DNA of 64,000 nt from Marinoscillum sp964351625 (GCA_964351625.1 CAYGOV010000004.1:62001-126000); one strand, 5' to 3'. Positions 1 to 9,141 are shown, counted from the first letter of the stretch. Notes: generated by a model from the sequence alone, not told the origin. A program made the numbers and translations.

Positions 1-866
1 GCTTGCATGTCTACTGTAAAGGAAGTTTTTAAATGGGCCAGATTTCCTGCTTTTATGGTTTTTGGACCTACTTCGTCAAATGCTCTAAGTCTTATCGTCT
101 TAAAGCAATCTATGACGTATCTACTCACCATTGCTTGTTCTTCTATTTCTTTTTGCGTCCAAGCTATATCACTCAGGGATTGATCTTCTTCTATTGTCTG
201 CGTGCCAGCAAGTGCATCTGTTGCAAAATATTGATTGTCTCTTAAGCTAATCAGTCGCTCTGGAGTAGCTCCCATCCAAGTACCATATTCCTCTACATGA
301 GCAAAATAGCAAAACGCAGAAGGGTATTTGCTGGTGAGTTTTAGGAATGTGTCCAAGAGATCAAAATCCGAATCAAGATCAAAATCCTCATAACGAGAGA
401 GAACGACTTTGTCCATTTTATCTTGAAGAATTTGCTCAATAGCTGCCCTTACAATTTCGCGGTAATCTGATATATGACTTTGTCTTTTATACTTTACGGA
501 AGCTGCCTTTTGACCATCTGCCTTTAATATAAACTCCTCAATCTCAGAAGCCGTAACTCTTGGGTTAATATGGCAAGAAACCTTATCAGAGTCGAAGTGG
601 ATCATTATATCACCTTTGAGTACCAAAGGATTTATAGGGTGATTCACGTTATATGGATTGATTAGAAAACAGTCGTTAAGATTTTCAAATTGCTGTTCTT
701 TTAAATGCTCTGGTGTCTGTAGGCTAATGAGCGTAGTAACCTCAGTAGCGTTTGGTAATCTCCAAGTTGCAATTGGATAGCCATTGGCTATTGCTTTTCT
801 AATTAACTCGAAAGCTTCAGTAAGATTCCTTACGTTTAATGAATGCTGCTGGCTAGTTACCTTCAT
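1..866 (-). CDS. menF: Isochorismate synthase, C-terminus cut by window edge
   Basis: Converts chorismate to isochorismate, the first committed step of menaquinone synthesis (or of a catechol siderophore in EntC relatives). The first 288 residues are visible; the frame is open to base 1, so the C-terminus lies outside. Family signatures are MDKVVLSR near residues 151-158, GATPERL at 199-205 and DALAGT at 217-222. The ATG at 866 overlaps the TGA of the thioesterase gene upstream (ATGA), so the two are translationally coupled. The thioesterase matches the DHNA-CoA hydrolase type, which favours MenF over EntC. Family assignment is firm; the choice of pathway is inferred from the neighbour. Confidence 0.9.
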   Translation of the reverse strand, partial: MKVTSQQHSLNVRNLTEAFELIRKAIANGYPIATWRLPNATEVTTLISLQTPEHLKEQQFENLNDCFLINPYNVNHPINPLVLKGDIMIHFDSDKVSCHINPRVTASEIEEFILKADGQKAASVKYKRQSHISDYREIVRAAIEQILQDKMDKVVLSRYEDFDLDSDFDLLDTFLKLTSKYPSAFCYFAHVEEYGTWMGATPERLISLRDNQYFATDALAGTQTIEEDQSLSDIAWTQKEIEEQAMVSRYVIDCFKTIRLRAFDEVGPKTIKAGNLAHLKTSFTVDMQ

Positions 867-1282
867 TTTTTATGATCCAATATTGCCATTGTGATTTTGC
901 TGATGGTAATCAATTGGCCGGCCTCATTAGTGATCCTGATCTCCCAAAGGTGAGTGGATTTGCCAATATGGATAGCGGTTACTTTTCCAATGACTTTACC
1001 CTCTCGGGCCGATTTTAAATGATTGGCGTTGATTTCTAAGCCTACAGCGAATTGACTTTTGTCTAAAACTAGACTAGCGGCAAGGCTACCAAGCGTCTCA
1101 GCAAGAAGTACAGATGCACCACCATGTAACAGCCCTAATGGCTGTTTAGTTTTCTCAGAAACAGGCATTTCTGCAACAATATAATTTTCTCCTATTTCAA
1201 CAAAGTCAATATCTAAATGTGATACGGCAGTGTTTTTGCAAAAATCGTTGAGTCCTGTGATTGTGACGTTTTTGGGAAACAT
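863..1282 (-). CDS. menI: Hotdog-fold thioesterase, probable DHNA-CoA hydrolase
   Basis: A 139-aa single-domain hotdog thioesterase of the PaaI/YdiI group. The motif LLHGGASVLLAETLGS at residues 51-66 holds the HGG turn and the Glu (E62) that serves as catalytic base in the YdiI/MenI family. It would hydrolyse 1,4-dihydroxy-2-naphthoyl-CoA in menaquinone synthesis. The ATGA overlap with menF makes this role much more likely than phenylacetate degradation. A CAAAAGTA at 1297-1304 reads TACTTTTG on the minus strand, a Bacteroidota -7 box close to the ATG. Substrate is inferred from context. Confidence 0.8.
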   Translation of the reverse strand: MFPKNVTITGLNDFCKNTAVSHLDIDFVEIGENYIVAEMPVSEKTKQPLGLLHGGASVLLAETLGSLAASLVLDKSQFAVGLEINANHLKSAREGKVIGKVTAIHIGKSTHLWEIRITNEAGQLITISKITMAILDHKK

Positions 1283-1296
1283 AACAAGGTTTTGTT

Positions 1297-1304
1297 CAAA
1301 AGTA
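1297..1304 (-). promoter_or_regulatory. Putative -7 box for menI-menF
   Basis: On the minus strand this reads TACTTTTG, matching the Bacteroidota sigma-A -7 consensus TAnnTTTG. It leaves only about 8-10 nt before the menI ATG at 1282. I did not find a clear -33 TTG at ideal spacing. Confidence 0.4.
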
Positions 1305-1380
1305 ATACGCCTGTTGCCAAATTCAGTAATCCTTACTGATTATTGGAAATTCTTGGAAGGTTAATCCATTTTAGAGTGAT

Positions 1381-1388
1381 TATGTTTG
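1381..1388 (+). promoter_or_regulatory. Putative -7 box for the histidine phosphatase gene
   Basis: TATGTTTG fits TAnnTTTG. It predicts transcription starting a few bases downstream, about 13 nt before the TTG start at 1408. This argues against any longer version of that protein. Confidence 0.4.
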
Positions 1389-1407
1389 CGCCCAAACCTT
1401 TTTTGAC

Positions 1408-2019
1408 TTGAAAAAACTTTATATACTAAGACACGGCGAGACAGATTTCAATAAAAATGGAATGGTACAGGGGAGTGGTATCAATTCTTCGTTGAATGAA
1501 ACAGGCAGAGTCCAATCAGAAGCTTTTTATCAAGCATATCAGCATATGGACTTTGATAAGATCTATGTCAGTGAATTGGTCCGTACTAGAGAGACTGTCG
1601 ACAAGTTTATACAAAAAGGAATAGCTACGGAGGCATTAGTCGGGCTGAATGAGATAAGTTGGGGAGTTCAAGAGGGAGTAGCATTTACACCGGAGAGTTC
1701 CACCGTTTACCAACAAACCTGTGATGCTTGGAGTAACGGGGATTTAGAAGCAAGAATAGAAGGCGGAGAAACTCCAGGAGAAGTAGCGGCTCGTCAACGT
1801 GTGGCTATGGATCATATTTTGGCTTCTGAAGGGTCAACAATTCTCATAAGTACACATGGTCGCGCAATTCGAATTCTACTTTGTACGTTGCTAGGCTATC
1901 CTTTACAAATGATGACAAACTTTGGTCATAATAACACAGGCGTATATATTCTGAATTGGACTGGGAGCGTTTTTTCGGTCGAAACTTTCAATGATACGAG
2001 TCATTTGGATATGATCTAG
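1408..2019 (+). CDS. Histidine phosphatase family protein (phosphoglycerate mutase-like)
   Basis: A 203-aa branch-1 histidine phosphatase. The phosphorylated His lies in ILRHGETD (R8, H9), with the supporting residues R59 (in LVRTRET), E82 (in NEISWG) and the second His H150 (ISTHGRA). Members include cofactor-dependent phosphoglycerate mutases, cobalamin phosphatases and sugar or nucleotide phosphatases; the length and lack of mutase-specific insertions favour a phosphatase. The start is TTG, supported by the RHG motif falling at the usual distance and by a -7 box at 1381. No operon partner fixes the substrate. Confidence 0.88.
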   Translation: MKKLYILRHGETDFNKNGMVQGSGINSSLNETGRVQSEAFYQAYQHMDFDKIYVSELVRTRETVDKFIQKGIATEALVGLNEISWGVQEGVAFTPESSTVYQQTCDAWSNGDLEARIEGGETPGEVAARQRVAMDHILASEGSTILISTHGRAIRILLCTLLGYPLQMMTNFGHNNTGVYILNWTGSVFSVETFNDTSHLDMI

Positions 2020-2102
2020 ATTGATCCCGTTATTTTGAAAATTGGAAAGTATCTTTCATAATGGAAAATGATGGTTTAAATTAATATTTCAAAATCTGCT
2101 CT

Positions 2103-2306
2103 ATGAAAAGAATAAAATCAATCCTGTTTATCATACTGTTAGTTGTATCTGGCTTTGGAATAAGCTGTGAGGAGGAAGGAATAGCAGGTACATGTGGTGG
2201 ATGCCCTAGTGATTCTGTATGGTCAGTTTTCGGGTCAGATCAATGTTATGAAACAAGGACACAATGTGAAGCAGCCGAAACAGGTGACTGTGTTATTTGT
2301 AATTGA
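2103..2306 (+). CDS. Small cysteine-rich lipoprotein
   Basis: A 67-aa product with a basic N-terminus, a hydrophobic stretch and a lipobox ending GIS-C near residue 22, followed by three acidic residues (EEE). Acidic residues after the lipid Cys resemble the surface-export signal known in Bacteroidota lipoproteins. The mature part is only about 45 residues but has six more cysteines (TC, GGC, QC, QC, DC, IC), suggesting disulfides or metal binding. I do not recognise the family. It stands alone between the phosphatase and glycosyltransferase genes on the same strand. Confidence 0.6.
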   Translation: MKRIKSILFIILLVVSGFGISCEEEGIAGTCGGCPSDSVWSVFGSDQCYETRTQCEAAETGDCVICN

Positions 2307-2343
2307 TCAAGTCTCTATTTGATATTTTACCTTTTGGTTTTTA

Positions 2344-3039
2344 ATGATTAGCATCATAATACCTACGTTGAATGAAGCTAGATACATCGGCAGGTTGCTT
2401 CAACTATTGACGAAGCAGTCTAAAGAAAGTAAAACTGAAGTGATAATCGTAGATGGTGGAAGTAAAGATGGCACACTAGATATAATCTCAAATTTCACTG
2501 GTGTTAAGATCATTCATAGTGCCGTTGCCTCTAGGCCTGTACAACTGAACCTTGGAGCGAGGGCAGCTCAATTCAATATCTTATATTTTCTGCATGCTGA
2601 TGTAATCCCGCCAAGCACGTTCTTTGAGGATATAGTAAAGGCCAGCAAGGTGTCAAGTGTTGGGGGTTATCGCTATAGATTCGACTCTGGAGAGTGGCTT
2701 CTCAAAATCAATGCTTGGTTCACGAGATTTCCAATGATGTGGTGTAGGGGGGGAGATCAGTCTATGTTTATCAAAAAGTTGCTTTTTGATGAGATAGATG
2801 GATATGATGAGTACTATTCAGTCTTTGAGGATTTCGATATCATTCGCCGAGCTCAAGAATATGACGACTATTTTATCATTCCGAAAGATGTAATCGTGTC
2901 TGCACGTAAGTATGCCCATAATGGCTACTTCAAGGTTCAAATGGTTAATTTGAAAGCTTTCAAAATGTATCGAAAGGGTGTCAAACCGGATGAAATCAAG
3001 GCTTTTTATAAGAAAGCGCTTAGCTTAAGGAATTATTGA
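2344..3039 (+). CDS. Family 2 glycosyltransferase (TIGR04283-like)
   Basis: A 231-aa GT-A glycosyltransferase. ISIIIPTLNEARYI opens the nucleotide-sugar fold, DGGSKDGT lies near residues 37-44, the metal-binding acidic motif is in FLHADVIPP near residue 83, and EDFDIIRR near 163 is the acceptor/base region. The short single-domain form with LHAD matches the TIGR04283 group, often found near radical-SAM or selenium-associated genes; none is seen here. The donor and acceptor are unknown. It is followed closely by the metallo-hydrolase gene on the same strand. Confidence 0.85.
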   Translation: MISIIIPTLNEARYIGRLLQLLTKQSKESKTEVIIVDGGSKDGTLDIISNFTGVKIIHSAVASRPVQLNLGARAAQFNILYFLHADVIPPSTFFEDIVKASKVSSVGGYRYRFDSGEWLLKINAWFTRFPMMWCRGGDQSMFIKKLLFDEIDGYDEYYSVFEDFDIIRRAQEYDDYFIIPKDVIVSARKYAHNGYFKVQMVNLKAFKMYRKGVKPDEIKAFYKKALSLRNY

Positions 3040-3058
3040 ATAGATGAAAAACTAGATT

Positions 3059-3790
3059 ATGAAACTAACTGTACTTGGATGTGGAGATGCTTTTGGCTCT
3101 GGAGGAAGATTCAATACAAGCTTCCATTTAGAAAGCAAGAATCATCAGATACTTGTCGATTGTGGAGCTTCCACTTTGATTAGAATAAAGCAACTTGGTC
3201 TAGATGTGTCTGCAATTGATACGATCATTATCACACATTTTCATGGGGATCATTATGGAGGAATTCCTTTCCTAGTCCTGTCAAATCAGATTGAGTATCA
3301 AAGAAAAACTCCGCTGACGATTATTGGTCCGAAGGGTACTAAAACGAAGGTATATGAATTACAGGAAGCGCTGTATCCGGGCACATCCACCATGCTAGAT
3401 CAATTAGATATTACATTCCTCAAGTTTAGAACCGAAGATTGGATCACACATCAAGACTTGGAATTGTACGCAGCACAGGTTAAGCATTCCCCTCCATCGG
3501 ATCCACATGGTGTGAAATTGAAAGTGGACGGCAAAATATTTGCTTTTTCTGGTGATACAGAATGGTGTGATTCACTAGTGGATCTTGCTGATGAGGCAGA
3601 TTTATTCATTATCGAATCAAACAATCTAAGTGAAGATACGCCTGGTCATCTCAGTCACGCGACCATTCACGAAAATCTGGATAAACTAAAAGCTAAGCAG
3701 ATTTACCTTACTCACATGGGCAATGAAGCGTTCGAATCGCAAGACCTCAGCCTGCCGAAATTAGAAGATGGGATGATCACACACTTTTAG
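3059..3790 (+). CDS. MBL-fold metallo-hydrolase (RNase Z/phosphodiesterase-like)
   Basis: A 243-aa metallo-beta-lactamase-fold hydrolase. The metal motif HFHGDH is at residues 60-65, with further ligands H143 (VKHSPPSD), D166 (FSGDTEW) and H219 (LTHMGN). This arrangement and length match RNase Z-like phosphodiesterases and cyclic-nucleotide phosphodiesterase relatives, but I cannot choose between nucleic-acid and small-molecule substrates. The gene lies 19 nt after the glycosyltransferase. Its last four bases overlap the stop of the convergent SMUG2-like gene. Confidence 0.85.
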   Translation: MKLTVLGCGDAFGSGGRFNTSFHLESKNHQILVDCGASTLIRIKQLGLDVSAIDTIIITHFHGDHYGGIPFLVLSNQIEYQRKTPLTIIGPKGTKTKVYELQEALYPGTSTMLDQLDITFLKFRTEDWITHQDLELYAAQVKHSPPSDPHGVKLKVDGKIFAFSGDTEWCDSLVDLADEADLFIIESNNLSEDTPGHLSHATIHENLDKLKAKQIYLTHMGNEAFESQDLSLPKLEDGMITHF

Positions 3791-4461
3791 ATTACGTCGT
3801 TTAGCGTTTGTAAATACTGATCTATAAATTCTGATTTCCTCTTTAGTCGATATTGCATAATCCATCGTGGATGTGGAACCACCTTGATCTCATCGAAGTA
3901 TTGATGCTTTTGATTAAGAGTTTCAAGGAACTTTAAATTTAGACCTTGACCAATGCAGATTGCAAACTTTGTGCTTAGTGGAAACTCCAATTGCTTCAGT
4001 ATTTGCTCATGAGCATACGCTTCAAAGATTGGCTTCCAATCGGGTATGTCATAATAGTTCAGGTTCCTATCTTCATTTACATATCCCAAAGGAGATAAGG
4101 CAGTGAAATAGAATCTAGCATAGAAACGCTCAGTACTTCCATAGGCTTCAATCATCTCATATATGAAATTGCTTGACAACTCAGCTCTAAGTGTAAATGT
4201 GTGTTCTATGTGGAGTTTCTCAGTAAGCTTGATGGGATCGGTGAAAGGAATTCCTGTAATGCCACCACCAAATCGACCGGGGTTTATTCCGAACAGGGCA
4301 ATTCGTTGGTTTTCGTCATTGTAAAATTTATTGTAAAAGATACTCGAAACGCTCAGTGCCTGCTCATCTTTGTATGGATTCAAAACTTCAACTTCTTTAG
4401 GTAATCCTGAAGGTGGTATCAGTGATTTATTGAATGCGATGATTCGCTCTGCGATGCTCAT
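3787..4461 (-). CDS. Uracil-DNA glycosylase superfamily protein, SMUG2-like
   Basis: A 224-aa protein of the SMUG2 (DUF4918) branch of uracil-DNA glycosylases, which excise uracil or deaminated bases at the start of base-excision repair. The active-site region is ALFGINPGRFGGG near residues 54-66, and the DNA-intercalation side is the HPRW motif near the C-terminus, followed by a basic segment (RLKRK). It is divergent from the pseudouridine synthase gene (16 nt between starts) and convergent, by 4 nt overlap, with the metallo-hydrolase gene. The exact base specificity cannot be read from sequence. Confidence 0.8.
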   Translation of the reverse strand: MSIAERIIAFNKSLIPPSGLPKEVEVLNPYKDEQALSVSSIFYNKFYNDENQRIALFGINPGRFGGGITGIPFTDPIKLTEKLHIEHTFTLRAELSSNFIYEMIEAYGSTERFYARFYFTALSPLGYVNEDRNLNYYDIPDWKPIFEAYAHEQILKQLEFPLSTKFAICIGQGLNLKFLETLNQKHQYFDEIKVVPHPRWIMQYRLKRKSEFIDQYLQTLNDVI

Positions 4462-4477
4462 TTGAGAAAGTTAGCCA

Positions 4478-5071
4478 ATGTCTAGAAACAATATATACTA
4501 CATTATCTATAAGCCTTATAAGGTGCTCACACAGTTTACCAACGAAGGAGAGAACCCTGGATTAGCTACCATATATACGCTTCCAAAGGATGTTTATCCA
4601 GTTGGCAGGCTAGACTTAGATAGTGAAGGTCTTCTCATACTTACGAATGATAAGTCATTGAATGCTAAATTATTACATCCTGATCAGCAGCATTTCCGCA
4701 CATATTGGGTAGAGGTGGAAGGCGTACCTTCGGAAGCTTCACTGCATCAAATGCGAGAGGGTCTTGAAATCAATATAAAAGGAGCATATCAAACATTGCC
4801 TTGTGAAGTTAAGGCGATAGACACTCCTGACGTTGAAGAGCGCACTCCTCCAGTCAATAGCTTAAAACATCCAGTTAGAAGTTGGTTGGAAATCAAACTT
4901 TCTGAAGGAAAAAATAGACAAGTGAGAAGAATGACAGCAGCTATAGGACATCCCACGCTAAGATTGGTTCGTGTGGCTATTGAAGACTTAATGGTTTTTC
5001 CTCTGAAGCCTGGTGGGATCACTCAAATCTCAGGAAAAACACTTTATAAGAAGCTGAAAATAATTGGTTGA
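4478..5071 (+). CDS. rluE: rRNA pseudouridine synthase, RluE/RsuA type
   Basis: A 197-aa RsuA/RluB/E/F-family pseudouridine synthase. The catalytic Asp is D46 in GRLDLDSEGLL, and EGKNRQVRRM near residue 150 is the conserved second motif. It lacks the N-terminal S4 domain of RsuA and RluB, which matches the short RluE form that modifies 23S rRNA (U2457 in E. coli). The RluE assignment is by architecture; the precise target is inferred. Confidence 0.85.
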   Translation: MSRNNIYYIIYKPYKVLTQFTNEGENPGLATIYTLPKDVYPVGRLDLDSEGLLILTNDKSLNAKLLHPDQQHFRTYWVEVEGVPSEASLHQMREGLEINIKGAYQTLPCEVKAIDTPDVEERTPPVNSLKHPVRSWLEIKLSEGKNRQVRRMTAAIGHPTLRLVRVAIEDLMVFPLKPGGITQISGKTLYKKLKIIG

Positions 5072-5102
5072 TTTCTTTTTGATCAATAAAAATAGGTTGC
5101 TT

Positions 5103-8100
5103 TTAGTGTACCCGTCTTGTGAAAAATCTCATCGTCTTTCTAAGCCCATCTTTTAGAAGGATTAGATAAAGTACAAGATTCATCAACCAAAGCATAGCCA
5201 CATTGAAATACACTGTATCAAAATGCCAAGTGCCTATGATTTTCTCAGAAGCATAGAAATGTGCCCGACCATAATGACTCACTGGTTCTTTGAAAATTGG
5301 GTCTTTACGCTGTACTAGATAATCACCCGATCTGACCAGTTTATTGAATTCGTTACGATTTTCTACAAGGCTTTCGATGCTTTCATTAAAGTGTGATTTC
5401 TTTAATTGATACAACTCATCCTTACCTATAGTTTCAGTCAAATTAGCATAGACTTCATCATTGTGAGCTACTGCTAAGCGGTATTTTTCTTGAAACAGGT
5501 CCTGAATGTTTTCCAGATAGGCTAGAAATCTACGGCCTGTAGAGTTTGTGAAAATCTCTGGATGAAATGCCACAACCAAAGGAAACTCTCTTAGACCATA
5601 TTGATCTTTTATTTGGTTGTATGCATTTGTAATAATCTTAAACTCTTGATCATATGCAGCATAGTTCAAGCTGTCCCGCATGATCGATTCGGTGATCTTT
5701 CGCATCTCTGGTACCAGATAAGATCGTTGAAAAGAGCTCTGGCTCATTTCCTTTTCAGCTTCAAAGAAATGCTTCTGATAGTCGTTATGTTTGAATTGAG
5801 CCACGGCCATTGCTTCATAAGCCCATCTTGATGCCATTATATCTCCAACGATTGGCACATTGGATTGCTTCGCTATGCTACTATGCAGCTCATCAAATTT
5901 GATCATAGCACCACCTAGGAGTAGTTGTGGAACCAAAATGAAAGGTATGAGAATGTAAATAGTAATAATAGAATTGAGAGAAGCCGAGATATTCAATCCC
6001 ACTAAATTTGCAAAACAACTGGTTGAGAATAAAATGAGTGTATAATACCACGTCATTCCTTCTATTTCTAGAATATAATTCCCTACAAGCACAAAACTGA
6101 TAGCCTGAATTGCAGACAAGCAAAACAGAAATGCGATCTTGGAATTTATGTAACTAAACCTGCTCAGGTTAAGAAATGACTCTCTTTCTCTGATCTTTCG
6201 ATCTTTATATATTTCCTCTGCACTTACCGACATGCCTGTGAAAAGTGCCACAACCACAGACATGAATAAGTAAACAGGAAGATTCTTATTGTCTGAGAAA
6301 ATGTAGTTTCCATTTGGAGCATACTTTGAAAAGTAGCCCAGTATCATGGCCAGCACAGGCGCTTCCAGAAGATTGATGAGTATGTACTGTTTGTTAGAGA
6401 GTTTTGATCTCAGATTTCGATTTGAGAAAATCAAGAACTGCTTAAAACTTGAAGGAATATTAAAGTTGGAAGGAGGGAGGCGCTCTTCAAATCGTATCTT
6501 CTTAAGCTTTGCTTCAAGATTGACCTGATACTTTTCATACCACTGAACTGGACTTACACGACGATGGTTCGTCATTTTGCCCATGTCATCGATCTCCTTC
6601 GTCTCTATGATCTGAAGGATCTGTTCCGGAATAACATTACCGCATTTGGTACATTCACTTTCCGCAGCATTTACCTGCGTACTCATGGTTTTAAAATAAA
6701 CTACAGCATCAATTGGATTGCCACTATATATTGGGAAACCTCCTTTGTCTAGGATCCATAGTTTATCAAATAGTTTGAAGATATCAGAAGATGGCTGATG
6801 AATGATAGCGATTACCAGCTTGCCACTTCTTGCCAATTCTTTCAAAAGCAACATCACCTTTTCAGAGTCCATTGAGGACAGACCACTGGTTGGTTCATCC
6901 ACATAGAGCACAGCTGGTTCCCTCATGAGTTCTAGAGCAATGTTTAGTCTTTTGCGCTGGCCACCACTGATGTATTTATTCAAGGGATCGCCAACTGTGA
7001 GGTGTTTTATCTCTTGAAGATCAAGGTCTTCTAATACTTTGTCTACTGTCTTTTCAATAAGGTCATCTGAGAAATCGCTGAAGCATATTCGTGCATTGAA
7101 GAATAGGTTTTCATATACACTTAACTCCTCAAACAAGAGGTCATCTTGCGGTACATATCCAATCACACCTTCATTGCTTGCGCCATGAATGGTATGTCCA
7201 TTGATGTGTAATCGCCCTGAAGTTGGTTGTATTTTACCATTTAGCAGATTGATCAAAGTGGACTTACCAACGCCACTTCCTCCCATTATACCAATCAGAT
7301 TGCCTGATTCTTCATTGAAGCTAAACTTCTGAATTCCGTTGCTACTGTTTTTGAAATGATAAGAAACATCTTCACCTGCCAGAACTATTTTAACTCGATT
7401 TTTCTGAATTGTAAACTCACGTATTATCTCGGATTCATAGATCGATCCAATATTTGGACCTTTGATAATTGAGCCGGGGCTTAGAATGTAAAATTTCTTT
7501 GGAATGATCCGATTCCCCTCCAGATATAAATTGAGTGGACCTACATACTTAAACACATAAGTACCGACCGATTCAATGAAAAGGACTACAATCTGACCAA
7601 ACAGATTTTCTACATATAGGTGATGAAAGCCCTTGTCACCCTTTACTTTTTTCTTTTTCTGACGCATCATCCATGCGACTTCCTCGGGCCACTCCGTCAT
7701 CTTATTGTTGATGATCATGCCTTTGGTCTTATCCATTTGTTCCAACTCTGGATCCATAATGAATGATCTCACAGAAATCACATCATTTGTATTGAGGTTG
7801 AAGTTCATGGCCACAAGAGAAATGAATTCTTCCTCTCTAGGGATTACTTTCTCATCAGTATTGATAAGCTCTAGTAGCTGCATGAGCACGATAATGCGCT
7901 CACGAGTCTGTAGTTCTTTGTTAAGCTGATTGCAGATTTTTGCTACTTGAAGGATGCTGGCTGAATCAATTTCGAGGATTTCATCCTCATTGGTAGCATT
8001 TACTTCTCTGTAGAAAGAGAGGTAATCATAATAAAGTCGCAAATATTCATCAGTAAGCTCTTGATTGAGGATTTTACTCAAATAAGGCTTAACAATCAAT

Positions 8101-8189
8101 TCGCCAGAGTCTACTACATCATTATCTTCCTTTGCGCTCTCAATGATCGCAAATAGGTGAACCAATGCATTTATAATAGACTCTGTCAT
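5103..8189 (-). CDS. ABCG-type ABC transporter, fused ATPase-permease with TerB-like N-terminus
   Basis: A 1028-aa half-transporter. Residues 1-140 are a helical acidic region resembling a TerB/tellurite-resistance domain. Residues about 185-260 are beta-rich. The ABC ATPase follows, with Walker A GGSGVGKST at 303-311, signature SGGQRKR at 408-414 and Walker B VLYVDEP at 427-433. About 630-830 holds several membrane segments and 990-1015 the last one, with a long helical extracytoplasmic stretch between. The ATPase-before-permease order is that of the ABCG/WHITE family. The cargo is unknown. The lipoprotein gene 101 nt upstream on the same strand has its own terminator-like hairpin. Confidence 0.85.
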   Translation of the reverse strand: MTESIINALVHLFAIIESAKEDNDVVDSGELIVKPYLSKILNQELTDEYLRLYYDYLSFYREVNATNEDEILEIDSASILQVAKICNQLNKELQTRERIIVLMQLLELINTDEKVIPREEEFISLVAMNFNLNTNDVISVRSFIMDPELEQMDKTKGMIINNKMTEWPEEVAWMMRQKKKKVKGDKGFHHLYVENLFGQIVVLFIESVGTYVFKYVGPLNLYLEGNRIIPKKFYILSPGSIIKGPNIGSIYESEIIREFTIQKNRVKIVLAGEDVSYHFKNSSNGIQKFSFNEESGNLIGIMGGSGVGKSTLINLLNGKIQPTSGRLHINGHTIHGASNEGVIGYVPQDDLLFEELSVYENLFFNARICFSDFSDDLIEKTVDKVLEDLDLQEIKHLTVGDPLNKYISGGQRKRLNIALELMREPAVLYVDEPTSGLSSMDSEKVMLLLKELARSGKLVIAIIHQPSSDIFKLFDKLWILDKGGFPIYSGNPIDAVVYFKTMSTQVNAAESECTKCGNVIPEQILQIIETKEIDDMGKMTNHRRVSPVQWYEKYQVNLEAKLKKIRFEERLPPSNFNIPSSFKQFLIFSNRNLRSKLSNKQYILINLLEAPVLAMILGYFSKYAPNGNYIFSDNKNLPVYLFMSVVVALFTGMSVSAEEIYKDRKIRERESFLNLSRFSYINSKIAFLFCLSAIQAISFVLVGNYILEIEGMTWYYTLILFSTSCFANLVGLNISASLNSIITIYILIPFILVPQLLLGGAMIKFDELHSSIAKQSNVPIVGDIMASRWAYEAMAVAQFKHNDYQKHFFEAEKEMSQSSFQRSYLVPEMRKITESIMRDSLNYAAYDQEFKIITNAYNQIKDQYGLREFPLVVAFHPEIFTNSTGRRFLAYLENIQDLFQEKYRLAVAHNDEVYANLTETIGKDELYQLKKSHFNESIESLVENRNEFNKLVRSGDYLVQRKDPIFKEPVSHYGRAHFYASEKIIGTWHFDTVYFNVAMLWLMNLVLYLILLKDGLRKTMRFFTRRVH

Positions 8190-8193
8190 GTGT

Positions 8194-8267
8194 AAAAAGA
8201 AAAACCGTCTGAATCAACTTTGGTTATTGGTGAATTACCGTTTTACCAAAGCAGTCAACCCAGACGG
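8194..8267 (-). terminator. Nested hairpin with T-tract after the lipoprotein gene
   Basis: On the minus strand, arms CCGTCTG and CAGACGG (8261-8267/8205-8211) enclose a second perfect 7-bp stem (CTTTGGT at 8218-8224 with ACCAAAG at 8245-8251). The outer arm is followed by a T-rich run (TTTTTCTTTTT). This looks like an intrinsic terminator or attenuator between the lipoprotein gene and the ABC transporter gene. Confidence 0.6.
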
Positions 8268-8290
8268 CTTGTTCAAAAAATTATCATTAA

Positions 8291-9112
8291 TTACCCTACT
8301 ATAGTTGCTCTCATTTCAGAGATGCTTGAAGATACATCATCAAACTGTCCTTTGCTGATCTCCGTTCCTTCACCTATTTGCTCATAGAAGAGTTTTACAT
8401 ATCTCAAAAATGGCAAAACTCTATTTACATTTTCATCCTCAGCATGATTTTCCATAAGGTTAGTCAGTTTCTCAACTTGATCTTTTTGAGCTGCGAGAAC
8501 AGCGAGCAAATTTGCATCATAGTTACTTGATTCTACAAGGGCTGAAGTGATATAAAGTCCTTCTATAACGCTACCAGCTACTACCAAAAGGGATGTTTTC
8601 TCATCTCCACTTTGATTAAGGTAGTTGTAAGTGCTGTAGAATGACTCTGTAATTATAAGGATCAAAGAGTCTTTGTTTTCAAGATTTTCTTCGATTCTAT
8701 CAGCCATGTTTTTATTGAAAGCAGTAGTCATGTTCAAGTCTTCAATTAGTCTTCTAGATGCTGCTAAATATTCTACAGATTCTTGTCTTCTATCGAATGT
8801 ACTTGCATAGCTCAGATCAGCTCCATAAACTCCGAGATTGAGAGCCTTCTGCCATTCAGCAACATATTTATCTGCATTAGAAGCAGGATTAGTGATATCA
8901 CCGTCATATTTAGCACTTGCGTCTTGAAGCATCTTAGTTACTTCAAAAGCAGTAGGGAGTGGGTATTCAAATTGCTCTTCTACAAAAGATTCTAATTCTT
9001 GTTTTTTTTCAGCTGCTTGTTCAGCACTTGCTTTTTTAGAATCTCCGCAATAAGTCATTACCAAACTCACTAGAAGCAACAATGCTACATTTACCTTCTT
9101 ATTCATAGTCAA
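8291..9112 (-). CDS. Uncharacterised lipoprotein
   Basis: A 273-aa protein with a lipoprotein signal (hydrophobic stretch ending VMTYC, then GDSKK). The mature part is acidic and mostly helical, with no family I recognise. Two in-frame ATG codons lie close together (9112 and 9106); either gives a good signal peptide. It precedes the ABCG transporter gene on the same strand, so a periplasmic partner role is possible but unsupported, because a terminator-like hairpin separates them. A -7 box (TAATTTTG on the minus strand) sits at 9142-9149. Confidence 0.75.
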   Translation of the reverse strand: MTMNKKVNVALLLLVSLVMTYCGDSKKASAEQAAEKKQELESFVEEQFEYPLPTAFEVTKMLQDASAKYDGDITNPASNADKYVAEWQKALNLGVYGADLSYASTFDRRQESVEYLAASRRLIEDLNMTTAFNKNMADRIEENLENKDSLILIITESFYSTYNYLNQSGDEKTSLLVVAGSVIEGLYITSALVESSNYDANLLAVLAAQKDQVEKLTNLMENHAEDENVNRVLPFLRYVKLFYEQIGEGTEISKGQFDDVSSSISEMRATIVG

Positions 9113-9141
9113 TCGATTTTTTTAAAAATTCTCTATAGAAT

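Noticed and set aside
33..245. 70-codon plus-strand ORF at the left edge
   Set aside because: Antisense to menF, whose GATPERL and DALAGT motifs are read on the minus strand.
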